Shown here: positions 6,620 through 14,595 of the stretch, in pieces
Position numbering within the stretch: position 1 is the stretch's first letter
Layout of the letters: each line of letters opens with the position of its first letter
Source of the DNA: a virus
Strand: one strand, 5' to 3'
IMG/VR virus record: IMGVR_UViG_3300028920_001473
Span: 1-38,120 of that record
Length of the DNA: 38,120 nucleotides
Made by a program: the position numbers and the translations under genes
Notes under the pieces: generated by a model
Databases searched by the model: none
Told to the model about the DNA's origin: nothing
What the model saw: only the letters and a program-made list of their open reading frames with translations

Positions 6620-7121
6620 ATTCTCTTTTTTCCCAGTTTTTTTCATTATAATCCTCCAAATATTTTTTATACCTCCAATGAATTGACCTATATGATAAAT
6701 CTAATATTTTTCCAATAATATCCATATCTAAACCATATTTAAATAATTCATCTATGACTTCCATATTATTTATATATTTATTTTTCCAAGTATTTTTTAA
6801 TTTTATTTTTTGATTGTTTGATACTTTATGTCCAATTTTTGATTTACTTATTTTTGGACATTTTTTACCTTTATTCCAAGGTTTTCTTTTATATCCATGT
6901 AAATAATTATGTTCAGCGTGTGTCATTAATTGCAAATTTTCAATTTTATTGTTTTTTCCATTTTTATCAATATGATGTATTATATGTCCTTCTGGTATTT
7001 TTCTATTGTAATATTTTTCCCATATATATCTATGTTTTTGTAAATTTTTGTTATTTCGTTCTATCCTTTTATATTTTGTATTTCCATTTTTTTCTAAAAA
7101 TCTACCCTTTTTATCTCTCAT
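6576..7121 (-). CDS. HNH homing endonuclease
   Basis: This 181-residue protein starts at ATG 7121, preceded by GTGAGGTTTATTCAA; a GTG at 7136 is inside that ribosome site. The HNH core is IPEGHIIHHIDKNGKNN followed by IENLQLMTHAEHNYLHG: HH at 49-50, Asn62 and His68. WNKGKKCPKISKSKIGHKVS resembles a NUMOD3 DNA-binding motif, and a C-terminal helix-turn-helix (DIIGKILDLSYRSIHW) follows. Such enzymes cut a target gene and promote their own copying into it. Its TAG stop coincides with one copy of TATAG that may mark the insertion boundary in the glycyl-radical gene. Confidence 0.88.
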   Translation of the reverse strand: MRDKKGRFLEKNGNTKYKRIERNNKNLQKHRYIWEKYYNRKIPEGHIIHHIDKNGKNNKIENLQLMTHAEHNYLHGYKRKPWNKGKKCPKISKSKIGHKVSNNQKIKLKNTWKNKYINNMEVIDELFKYGLDMDIIGKILDLSYRSIHWRYKKYLEDYNEKNWEKREYERFREIAYTNGNL

Positions 7122-7203
7122 TTGAATAAACCTCACATATGTAATGTGTTAATGGTATATAAAAATGACTATAAACCTCACATTTTGTTCTTTCTTTTTT
7201 CAT
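7111..7203 (-). pseudogene. Possible 5' fragment of the glycyl-radical peptide gene
   Basis: A 30-codon frame begins MKKERTKCEVYS and then runs into unrelated HFYIPLTHYI sequence. ERTKCEVYS matches the segment that precedes RVVGY in NrdD C-termini. Joining its TATAG (7169-7173) to the TATAG at 6576-6580 restores CEVYSRVVGYMRP in frame. It therefore looks like exon 1, or a remnant, separated from the remainder by the HNH gene. A 13-bp sequence, ATAAACCTCACAT, occurs twice here (7126-7138 and 7171-7183), so CEVYS is encoded twice. Confidence 0.5.
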
Positions 7204-7213
7204 ATTATCATTC

Positions 7214-7243
7214 CGTATTTTTACATAACGTATTTTTACATAA
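7214..7243. repeat. Tandem 15-bp duplication
   Basis: CGTATTTTTACATAA occurs at 7214-7228 and again at 7229-7243. The second copy covers the stop codon of the leftward peptidase gene (7236). It lies just upstream of the glycyl-radical fragment and HNH gene. It may be a slippage product of local rearrangement. Confidence 0.8.
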
Positions 7244-7673
7244 TAACTAAATATTCTTCCCAATCCTTCGGCATGACAAAAATTTTGTCATTCTGTGGTT
7301 CCACAATCCATACATCACGGTTGTTATCAATAAAGAAATTGACAGCATGACCACCATTTGGTGTACTTGTCCAGAGTATACCAAAAGCTAGCTCGCTCCA
7401 TTTAGGTATCTGAATGTCACCCATGAGTTGAAAAGAGTAGTCGTCACAGTCGTGGAACTCTTTTATATATAACCTTTTATCAACCTGATTCCAGCTTAAG
7501 AATCGTTCATATTCACTGAATGGTGCAACTTTAAAAATACTATCTGATACCCATTTCTCTGCTTTTGGAAACTGAGCATCAAGTATGGTTATAACCTCTG
7601 TAAATGTTATAACATCTGTTTCAACTGGTGGGCTTATCCCATATCGTTTTTCAAGAAAATATCTAAAACACAT
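7236..7673 (-). CDS. Putative papain-like cysteine peptidase (agglutinin C-terminal-like)
   Basis: This 145-residue protein contains HDCDDYSFQLMG with candidate nucleophile Cys76, PNGGHAVNFF with His109, and VWIVEPQND (Glu125 to Asp129). The order Cys-Asp-Asp, GGHAVN and EPQxD resembles the papain-like domain found at the C-terminus of the fungal lectin MOA and in many uncharacterised phage proteins. It lies after the last tail gene and before small membrane proteins, the usual place for a tail-tip peptidase or endolysin. It could cut a protein or peptide cross-link of the cell envelope. No signal peptide is seen. The fold is recognised by pattern only. Confidence 0.6.
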   Translation of the reverse strand: MCFRYFLEKRYGISPPVETDVITFTEVITILDAQFPKAEKWVSDSIFKVAPFSEYERFLSWNQVDKRLYIKEFHDCDDYSFQLMGDIQIPKWSELAFGILWTSTPNGGHAVNFFIDNNRDVWIVEPQNDKIFVMPKDWEEYLVIM

Positions 7674-7679
7674 AATTTA

Positions 7680-8615
7680 TCAAGCCTTCTCAAGAATAAT
7701 ATTCCATTCACATGAATCACGTTTTCCACCGCTGACAATATAGTTATATTCACTTATAATCCATGTTGTATCAAGCTGGTTGTTGTTGAAACCAGCAAGT
7801 GTTACTTCTTCACCTGCATCAACTATTTCATCTAGTTCACTGAATAATACAGATGTAGATGAGTTTTCAAAACCAGATAAAGTAATTGATTCTGTATCTT
7901 TACCTATATCAAATACTATATTACTACCACTCCAAAAATGGAATTGTTGTATTCCACGATTTGTTTCCCATGTAACAATATTTGGTATATCAAGTTCAAT
8001 AGTAGCTGTATCACCAGTTATAGTAAAACGGTCACATCCTGTTTCCTGAAGGTCAAGGTTGTAGCTAAATATATTTATACCATATGCACCACCACTTCCA
8101 CAACCAGATATTGGATATATATAACGATAATATTTTAAATCAGTTGTTATATATATTACATCATCAAGATTTGTACGTTCTGAATCTGTATATATTTTTA
8201 ATATTGATGAATTACCTGCTCTTTCAACCGTACAATAATAAATTGTATTATTAGATATATCATGTTCATCTACATTATGGTTGCTTAGATTATAAAAATA
8301 AAAACGGTGTGCACCACCTCCTGTACGATTTAATGCAAGAGCTATTCCATCATCATTATTATTATATGCATCACCCCATGATTTTACAACATTACTAAGA
8401 TAATACGGAGAAGCATTTACAGCATTAAGGTTCTGATTTATTTTACATGCAAAATTGTGACTAAATGTTTTAAAATGGTTAACACCTTTATCTTTATAAA
8501 CATATGAATCATAATAAAAATAACCATTATATTCTAAACTATGTTTGTTGACAGTTATTATATTTCCAGATTGTTCAACCTCTGTATATGTTGTAAAATC
8601 TTCAAAGTTTGCCAT
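7680..8615 (-). CDS. Distal tail protein with lectin-like domain
   Basis: The protein has 311 residues. The first 200 are beta-rich and aromatic (LEYNGYFYYDSYVY, GIALALNRTGGGAHRFYF, SSILKIYTDSERTNLDD) like a concanavalin/LamG-type sandwich that may bind glycan. The last 90 residues (FHFWSGSNIVFDIGKDTESI then LSGFE) match the C-terminal domain of the 466-residue protein upstream: both have FWxGxxxVxDxxxxxxxLSGxE, then an xEVTLAGFNNNxLxTTW section and end in ExEKA-like residues. The ATG overlaps the preceding stop (TAATG). Receptor binding or a baseplate role is inferred. Confidence 0.6.
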   Translation of the reverse strand: MANFEDFTTYTEVEQSGNIITVNKHSLEYNGYFYYDSYVYKDKGVNHFKTFSHNFACKINQNLNAVNASPYYLSNVVKSWGDAYNNNDDGIALALNRTGGGAHRFYFYNLSNHNVDEHDISNNTIYYCTVERAGNSSILKIYTDSERTNLDDVIYITTDLKYYRYIYPISGCGSGGAYGINIFSYNLDLQETGCDRFTITGDTATIELDIPNIVTWETNRGIQQFHFWSGSNIVFDIGKDTESITLSGFENSSTSVLFSELDEIVDAGEEVTLAGFNNNQLDTTWIISEYNYIVSGGKRDSCEWNIILEKA

Positions 8616-8881
8616 TATTCATCACTGAAATCATTAATTTTAGCTATATTTTTATCATCATTTTTCATTTCTTTTCTAATTTTTAATATTTCATCAGCTA
8701 TTATCCTCTGTTTTTTCATATGATTATCATTACAATAATCATCAAACTCTTCCCTGCTTATCTTTTTTTCACGGTAGTCTTTTCCCTTCTCATTATGTTC
8801 AAGTCTAATTAATTCTTGCATTCTATATAGATAAGCCATTTTATCTTTTTCTTTTAATTCCTTTGGATAATTTATTTTCAT
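8615..8881 (-). CDS. Hypothetical charged helical protein, 88 aa
   Basis: The protein is almost entirely charged helix: KELKEKDKMAYLYRMQELI, EHNEKGKDYREKKISREEF, then QRIIADEILKIRKEMKND. It overlaps the upstream tail gene by ATGA and the downstream tail gene by TAATG, so it is made in step with both. A short chaperone or assembly adaptor is one possibility. Its family was not recognised. Confidence 0.65.
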   Translation of the reverse strand: MKINYPKELKEKDKMAYLYRMQELIRLEHNEKGKDYREKKISREEFDDYCNDNHMKKQRIIADEILKIRKEMKNDDKNIAKINDFSDE

Positions 8882-10278
8882 GCTTTCTCACATTCCATAG
8901 TCCAATTATAAATATTTGGATTGTTTTCATCCTGATTCCAGTTAAAACTTTTTATAAACCATGTAGTATTCAAATTACCATCATTCATACCACTAATAGT
9001 TATCTCAGAACCATTATCAGCAAAATCTTTCATATCATATAATATATCTGTTGCTTTACTATTATCATGATTAAATTCACGACCAGACATACTAAGTGTT
9101 TTACTAGCACGTTGAACATCATAAACAGAACGTTCACCATTCCAAAAATTAAGCTTTTTAACTTCACGACTATGACCAAATGTATAACTCTCAGGTTTAA
9201 TCATACTAACAGTACTACTATTAGGAGTATAATTAACTTTTACATAATTCTGAGTAACAGCAATATAAGGATTAATCCAAAGGTCATAATCAACAACAGC
9301 ATAACATAAACAATCACGAGCTTCATTGTTGTGTAATGACCCTGATTCCAAATAAATACCTATCTCAAGGTTATCTATATCATCCCATTCCCATACGGTT
9401 GAATCAGTAGGATTACTAGTATATTCCTCTGAATAAATATGCCATCTATAATCTTCATTAAGACTATATTCTGTACCATTTACTTGGTTACCCCACACAT
9501 ATATACAGGATGACATAGCACCACCGTAACCTTCTGTCTTCATACATTTATTAAAAATAGTAACCTTATGTATAGTTCCAACATTATAAGCAGCATCATG
9601 AGTAGGTATATTATAAGTATCTCTACCACTATTAGCATCTAATTCATATACATATGTATCATTTTCATCTTCGCTACCATCATAATCAACCATTTTATAA
9701 TGGTCACTACCACTAGTAGGTGTACATTCTGTTTTAGTTCCATCAGCATTAGGTCTAAAAATATCAGTTGTATTATAATATACTTTACTAGGACTACTAG
9801 CATGAAAACCAACTATCATATTATCAATATCAGTCCATGTCCAAGCAGTATTCTTAGCAGGATTACTAGTAAGAAGCATATCATAACGCTGATAACCAGT
9901 AGTAATATTATAATCATAAGAATAAGTAGTATTACTACTATAAGTCTTATTACCAGCACCATCATCCCATATAAGCTCAAAAGTGCCACTACTATTCTGA
10001 GCTTGATTAATAGATTTAGCACGAGCAACTATAGTAATATTATTAATAGTTGAACCAGTATAAGTAGCACTAGCGTTTTCAAAATTATAAAGGTCTGTAA
10101 CAGTACCAACATTATTTGTTTTAACATAAGTAGTAGTATCATAAACATTATAAACATCATCTATAGCATTAGCACTTTCAACAGTTCCAACAGCAGTCCA
10201 AACAGTAACACTACTACTAATTGGATAAAGATAAATATTTTTTGCATCAGGTGTCTGACTAATTTCAAATGTATCCAT
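8878..10278 (-). CDS. Tail/baseplate protein with repeated beta-sandwich domains
   Basis: In this 466-residue protein, two similar halves can be seen before the C-terminal domain. One contains VESANAIDDVYNVYDTTTYV with NITTGYQRYDML and WTWTDIDNMIVGFH. The other contains VDYDGSEDENDTYVYELD with YRWHIYSEEY and WEWDDIDNLEIGIYL. W(T/E)WDDIDNxxxGx recurs in both, consistent with duplicated jelly-roll domains of the kind seen in tail tips. The final 95 residues (LNFWNGERSVYDVQRASKTL onward) are shared with the 311-residue protein. Threonine and asparagine are abundant. Probably surface-exposed on the tail tip. Confidence 0.6.
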   Translation of the reverse strand: MDTFEISQTPDAKNIYLYPISSSVTVWTAVGTVESANAIDDVYNVYDTTTYVKTNNVGTVTDLYNFENASATYTGSTINNITIVARAKSINQAQNSSGTFELIWDDGAGNKTYSSNTTYSYDYNITTGYQRYDMLLTSNPAKNTAWTWTDIDNMIVGFHASSPSKVYYNTTDIFRPNADGTKTECTPTSGSDHYKMVDYDGSEDENDTYVYELDANSGRDTYNIPTHDAAYNVGTIHKVTIFNKCMKTEGYGGAMSSCIYVWGNQVNGTEYSLNEDYRWHIYSEEYTSNPTDSTVWEWDDIDNLEIGIYLESGSLHNNEARDCLCYAVVDYDLWINPYIAVTQNYVKVNYTPNSSTVSMIKPESYTFGHSREVKKLNFWNGERSVYDVQRASKTLSMSGREFNHDNSKATDILYDMKDFADNGSEITISGMNDGNLNTTWFIKSFNWNQDENNPNIYNWTMECEKA

Positions 10279-10290
10279 AAAAAAAAATCC

Positions 10291-10884
10291 TTACAACATA
10301 AACGGTAAAACTATTTTTAAATCCTCACCCTGCTGCCAGTTCTCATGAGATAAATAAACAGTAGTAGTAGAAGTATTATCAACATTCCATTCAACTTTGA
10401 TACCTATACGTTCATTTTCACCTATCTCCTGAGCAACATCATAAACATCTATCCAAAAAGGATAAACCTTATATTCATATGGTTCAAAACCATAAGAACC
10501 AACAGAAGAATTTTTATAAAAAGCAAGAGTATCCTCAGTAGTATCTTTATTAAGTTTTATAAGAGTAACTTGAAAATCAGAAATATAAGATATATTACCA
10601 TCTTTATCTTTCTGAGCTGAATCAGATATAGGGTCACTAGTAAAAGTAATCTGTCCTTCTATAACTCCTTCAAGATAATACTTTTTTTTAATATGATGAG
10701 GGAAAAAGAATTTATAACCATTACTATCCCATACACTACTACTAGTAGTACTAGCATCCTCACTAATAAAATTCTTTACAAGTATTTTATGATGATTACT
10801 TAAATCACCAAATGTCATACCCCAATCATCAACTTCTATACCATAAAACGTATAATATGCACGCTCATCTTGGGAAATCAGCAT
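10291..10884 (-). CDS. Distal tail-like structural protein, 197 aa
   Basis: The protein is beta-rich: MLISQDERAYYTFYGIEVDD, GQITFTSDPISDSA, DFQVTLIKLNKDT, EPYEYKVYPFWIDVYDV and RIGIKVEWNVDNTSTTT. AAGGGGGG precedes the ATG. It follows the tape measure gene and a 45-codon gene, the position of distal tail (Dit-like) or minor tail proteins. The sequence motif alone does not settle which. It ends with LKIVLPFML. Confidence 0.5.
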   Translation of the reverse strand: MLISQDERAYYTFYGIEVDDWGMTFGDLSNHHKILVKNFISEDASTTSSSVWDSNGYKFFFPHHIKKKYYLEGVIEGQITFTSDPISDSAQKDKDGNISYISDFQVTLIKLNKDTTEDTLAFYKNSSVGSYGFEPYEYKVYPFWIDVYDVAQEIGENERIGIKVEWNVDNTSTTTVYLSHENWQQGEDLKIVLPFML

Positions 10885-10913
10885 CCCCCCTTCTTATAAT
10901 AGTCATACCTTTA

Positions 10914-11051
10914 TCACACCGTCACAGTATGTTTAGTAACCCAAGCACGGTCAACATATACCTGAATCACACATTCATTATCACTATTAATAACCATACG
11001 CCATGTACCAGCACCACTATTCCTACTTTGACTTTCATGGTCAATAATCAT
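10914..11051 (-). CDS. Small tail-region protein, 45 aa
   Basis: This frame fills the gap between the tape measure stop (11054) and the next tail gene. It begins 2 bases after the stop with MIIDHESQSRNSGAGTW and continues RMVINSDNECVIQVYV, then DRAWVTKHTVTV. It reads like a small beta domain. No good ribosome site precedes it, so coupling to the tape measure stop is likely. The function is unknown. Confidence 0.55.
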   Translation of the reverse strand: MIIDHESQSRNSGAGTWRMVINSDNECVIQVYVDRAWVTKHTVTV

Positions 11052-11053
11052 TT

Positions 11054-14050
11054 CTATCGCATCCCGTATTTGCCCTGTAGCTCAGATGCTATAATCCTTG
11101 CATTAGTCCGAGCTATACGGTTTACATCAACATCACTACTAACATTAGCAACATGAGTATTCACATTAATATTTATTGTATTACCACCAGGAGGATTCGA
11201 ACCTCTCGGTGACACATGTTCACCCTTATGCATAACATACATACCAGTACTTGGTATCATACCACCACGCTGACGAAAACCACCACCAAGTAATCCTCTA
11301 AGACCAGCATTTACAAGAGGAGTCATAATATCACTTGAAACATTTTTAGCAACATCAGGCAACCATTCAGGAGTAGATGCTTGACCTTTTGTAGCAGACC
11401 AATATTTTAACCATGCATTAGTAGCATTAGCAAGCTCAAGTGGTATACTTATACCAAAAGTCTCATGCATCTGAGATGCAATCTTAGGATTAACCTCTTT
11501 TAACATTTCATAATAAGTACGTTGAGCATTTTCAAGTTGTACATAAAGACCATCTTCTTTATTTGTAAGCCAATCACGATAAGTTGTTAAATCATCTGTT
11601 AAACTTTTATAATGAGCTTTCATAGAATTAAACTCACTATCACGTATATCTTTCATCTCCCAAAGTTTATGAGACTCAGCATCAAGATATTTTTGAATAG
11701 CATATTGATGTTCATCAACAGAGTTAGAAAGAACCTCAGCTTCTTTAACAGACTCGTTTTTCATCAATTTGATACGTTCACGCATCTCATTTATCTGTAT
11801 TTTTTTAATCTGACGTTCTTCACTACGAGTAAGACCACGTCTGCGTTGCATACCTTTAAGTTGTATCTCCATTATCTGAAGTTGATATTCTTTAAGTTTA
11901 GTATTAACCTCATCAATAACTTTTTTAGCTTCTTTCTGAACATCATTATAACGTCTAATAGCATTAATATGTTTATTCATAGAAGCAGTATACTCATTTT
12001 GATATTCAGCACCATGTTTAATAGCCATATTAATATATTGCTGTTCACGTCTAACCTTTGTTTCCTGTTGAAATACACCAATTTCATAACCAAGTGTTCC
12101 TTTAAAACCACCTTGTTCATTAATCCAAGGTGTATCCTTTGATGGTGTAATACCACCAGAATGCATCTTTGAAAACAAAGACTGATACCCTTGAATGTTA
12201 CCCTCAGCATCAGTATATCCCTCTACTGCTTCACTGAGTTCATGTATAGCATTTTTTAAATCAATGATTTTATCCTCTGTATCTGCTATATATTGAGTAG
12301 CATCATCAAGACTTCCAAGGAAATAATCCATATATGGTTGTAATCCTTCCATTTCCCATTGTATTTCACCCATAGCATCTTTATATTTATTTGCATGAGC
12401 TGTAACGTCTTTATATAGGTCAGTACCTTTTACACTTCTTTCTCCACCAGCACCAAACCAATCAACAATTGCACCCCATATTGGAATATCTCCACCTAAA
12501 CTTTTTTTACCACTTTCAATAACTTCATCAATTGCATCATCAAGTTTTTTAACTTTTTGATATGCCATATCATATTTTCTAGCTAACAAATCTAAAGAAT
12601 CTGAAAGCTCCATATATTTTTCAATTTTTTCAAAATCAACAAATGTTTTAAAAGCGGCACCTTTTTTACCAGGCTCAACACCCATAAGATATTTAAAAAG
12701 ACTAGAAGGTTTATCAGCAAAATCTTTATCTATCTTTTGAAGATTTATATAATGTTGTTCAAGACCATCAACATAGTTTTCAAAACGAGCAACAGCAGCA
12801 TCAGCATCACCACCAGCGAGAAGAGTACCCCACCATAGCTGAGTTTTCTTAAACCATATATCAATATCAGACCATGCTTCACCTATTTCTCTCTGAACTT
12901 TTTCAAGACTTTGAGTAAGAATATCAGCTTCCATCTTAGTAGTATTCATCATCTTACTCATAGCTTTCTCTGTAGCACCAGTAGCCTTCTCAAGATATTG
13001 AAGGTCAGTTGTTAAACCAGCTATACCTTCTTCTGATGCAAGAGCAGCTACAACACGGAAACTACGCATATTAGCTATCATCTGTGAAAGGATATAATCA
13101 CCATATTCTTCAGTGGCATCTGATAAATCCTTAAGAACATGTTCAAAACCTTTGACATGAAGAGCAACCTGACTAAGATTAACACCATATTTTTCAGCTG
13201 CTTTAGATGCTTTCTCAGTAGGATTAGCTATATTCTGAAGAGTAAGAGCAAGACCACGAGATGCCATATCAACATGTAAACCCATACGAGTAGCAGTAGA
13301 TAACGAAGCAGCTACTTCATCAAAACTTACACCGAGACTAGCAGCTATTGGTACAATATATCCAAGAGCTGATTCAAGGTCTTCAAAAACAAGTTTACCA
13401 CGTCTAACAGTAGTAAAAAGAACATCAGATACACGAGATGCCTGTGCAACACTAAAACCATAACTGTTTATAACAGTTGTAAGTATATCAACAGCTTTTT
13501 CAACTGTACTAATACCAGCTATTGATGCTTTTACAGCTGTGTTAAGAAGTCTCATAGCTTCTGATGCTTCTATAGCTGCTGATAATATATCATAAAGTCC
13601 TTTAGTAAGGTCAACTACGCTTTTACCATAACGTACAGAAAGATTTTCTATTCCTTCTCCAAACTCTGTTATTTTTGTATCATCAAAACCATCTAACAAT
13701 GTATGTACTTCTGCAAGACGATATTCAAATTCTCTCCATTTTTGTATACCTTCTATTACAAAACTGGTAAGATTCTGTATAGCTTTTTGAACGTAGCCTA
13801 CAATCATTTGTAGTCCTACAAAACGAGTAGCTAGACCTTTGAGTTGATTTCCCATTTTACTAGAAGCATTAGCACCTTTTTCAACTTGCTGACCAAAATT
13901 AGTAATAGTAGTTTTACTACCATTTGCTGTTTGTTGTAATTGTTTTATTTGAGTAGTAACACCATTTACTTTTTTAGTGAACTCTGTAAAACCTTCTTCT
14001 TTAATTTTAACAATTACAGTCTGACTAGCACCATATGCCATATGAATCAT
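11054..14050 (-). CDS. Tail tape measure protein
   Basis: This is a 998-residue protein, the second largest in the window. The N-terminal 150 residues are coiled (FTKKVNGVTTQIKQLQQTA). The domain from EFEYRLAEVHTLLDGFDD to about residue 380, with LSVRYGKSVVDLTKGLYDIL, AVDILTTVINSYG and EVAASLSTATRMGL, matches the TP901 tape measure family. The C-terminus carries RGGMIPSTGMYVMHKGEHV, the GG-x-x-x-TG-x-Y-x-x-HKGE motif typical of these proteins. ATG 14050 overlaps the stop of the frameshifted chaperone as ATGA, which fixes the start. By analogy with measured phages it sets tail length. There is no clear membrane segment. Confidence 0.92.
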   Translation of the reverse strand: MIHMAYGASQTVIVKIKEEGFTEFTKKVNGVTTQIKQLQQTANGSKTTITNFGQQVEKGANASSKMGNQLKGLATRFVGLQMIVGYVQKAIQNLTSFVIEGIQKWREFEYRLAEVHTLLDGFDDTKITEFGEGIENLSVRYGKSVVDLTKGLYDILSAAIEASEAMRLLNTAVKASIAGISTVEKAVDILTTVINSYGFSVAQASRVSDVLFTTVRRGKLVFEDLESALGYIVPIAASLGVSFDEVAASLSTATRMGLHVDMASRGLALTLQNIANPTEKASKAAEKYGVNLSQVALHVKGFEHVLKDLSDATEEYGDYILSQMIANMRSFRVVAALASEEGIAGLTTDLQYLEKATGATEKAMSKMMNTTKMEADILTQSLEKVQREIGEAWSDIDIWFKKTQLWWGTLLAGGDADAAVARFENYVDGLEQHYINLQKIDKDFADKPSSLFKYLMGVEPGKKGAAFKTFVDFEKIEKYMELSDSLDLLARKYDMAYQKVKKLDDAIDEVIESGKKSLGGDIPIWGAIVDWFGAGGERSVKGTDLYKDVTAHANKYKDAMGEIQWEMEGLQPYMDYFLGSLDDATQYIADTEDKIIDLKNAIHELSEAVEGYTDAEGNIQGYQSLFSKMHSGGITPSKDTPWINEQGGFKGTLGYEIGVFQQETKVRREQQYINMAIKHGAEYQNEYTASMNKHINAIRRYNDVQKEAKKVIDEVNTKLKEYQLQIMEIQLKGMQRRRGLTRSEERQIKKIQINEMRERIKLMKNESVKEAEVLSNSVDEHQYAIQKYLDAESHKLWEMKDIRDSEFNSMKAHYKSLTDDLTTYRDWLTNKEDGLYVQLENAQRTYYEMLKEVNPKIASQMHETFGISIPLELANATNAWLKYWSATKGQASTPEWLPDVAKNVSSDIMTPLVNAGLRGLLGGGFRQRGGMIPSTGMYVMHKGEHVSPRGSNPPGGNTININVNTHVANVSSDVDVNRIARTNARIIASELQGKYGMR

Positions 14051-14588
14051 TTACTCCTTTCTTTAGTTCTCTTTATCATTTCTCTCTGACTATCTTTCAA
14101 AGGAATTTGTTTACCTTCTATTTTGTCTTGTCTTTTCTTAGCAAATGCTAGGATACCAAAAAAATCATTTATATCCATATTGTTTATATCTTCCATGTTT
14201 CCACATTCAAGATACATGGAATATTTACTCTCACGAAAATTCTCAAGTTGTTCCGAAATGGAAACTTTTATTTCGTTTTCCGAAAACCCTTACGAGGAGC
14301 AACCTCAAGCTCTCTACCAGATGACATTACTTTATTTACAATAAATATAAAATCCTCAGGATGCATATTATCTATATCATCAATAGATACTTTTGAGTCA
14401 ACGTTTTGAAGAATATCAAGAAGAAGTCTTTTATTAACCATGTTATTCTTCTGAAACTCTGACATATCATCCCTTTTTTCATATTCAGCTAACATTTCAA
14501 ATGTTTTCTCCTGCCTTTTTACTGTCATTTTTGGTAAAATGAAGGGTTCTCCTTTATTTACAAATGACAAACTTATTTCATTTTCCAT
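14047..14588 (-). CDS. Tail assembly chaperone GT fusion by -1 frameshift
   Basis: The G-type frame reads codons 1-102, then slips one base back on GGGTTTT (14289-14283). It continues as SENEIKVSISEQLENF to KRTKERSK, with a TGA at 14049-14047. The product would be 180 residues: 102 from the first frame and 78 from the second. The second frame has no start of its own at the correct place, is open throughout, and its stop overlaps the tape measure ATG. This is the G/GT plan of phage lambda and most long-tailed phages. GT is expected to bind the tape measure and tail tube subunits during assembly. Confidence 0.85.
14268..14588 (-). CDS. Tail assembly chaperone, G form
   Basis: This is the unshifted 106-residue product, beginning MENEISLSFVNKGEPFILP and ending GFRKTK. 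It lies between the tube protein (one nuclease gene intervening) and the tape measure, where G proteins are always found. The sequence is acidic and helical (EKTFEMLAEYEKRDDM) as in other G proteins. It would be made in excess over GT, since only a minority of ribosomes slip. Confidence 0.8.
   Translation of the reverse strand: MENEISLSFVNKGEPFILPKMTVKRQEKTFEMLAEYEKRDDMSEFQKNNMVNKRLLLDILQNVDSKVSIDDIDNMHPEDFIFIVNKVMSSGRELEVAPRKGFRKTK
14283..14289 (-). promoter_or_regulatory. Programmed -1 frameshift slippery heptamer
   Basis: In coding sense the heptamer is G GGT TTT, exactly in the X XXY YYZ register relative to codons 100-102 of the G frame. After slippage the P and A sites read GGG TTT. 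Lambda uses G GGA AAG at the same point in its G/T gene. No stimulatory structure was searched for. Confidence 0.85.
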
Positions 14589-14595
14589 AGTCCTT

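Noticed and set aside
6576-7168. Group I intron containing the HNH gene
   Set aside because: The endonuclease frame fills nearly all 593 bases and no junction choice gives a 5' exon ending in U with an intron ending in G. An intron of unknown type is kept only as an alternative in the findings.
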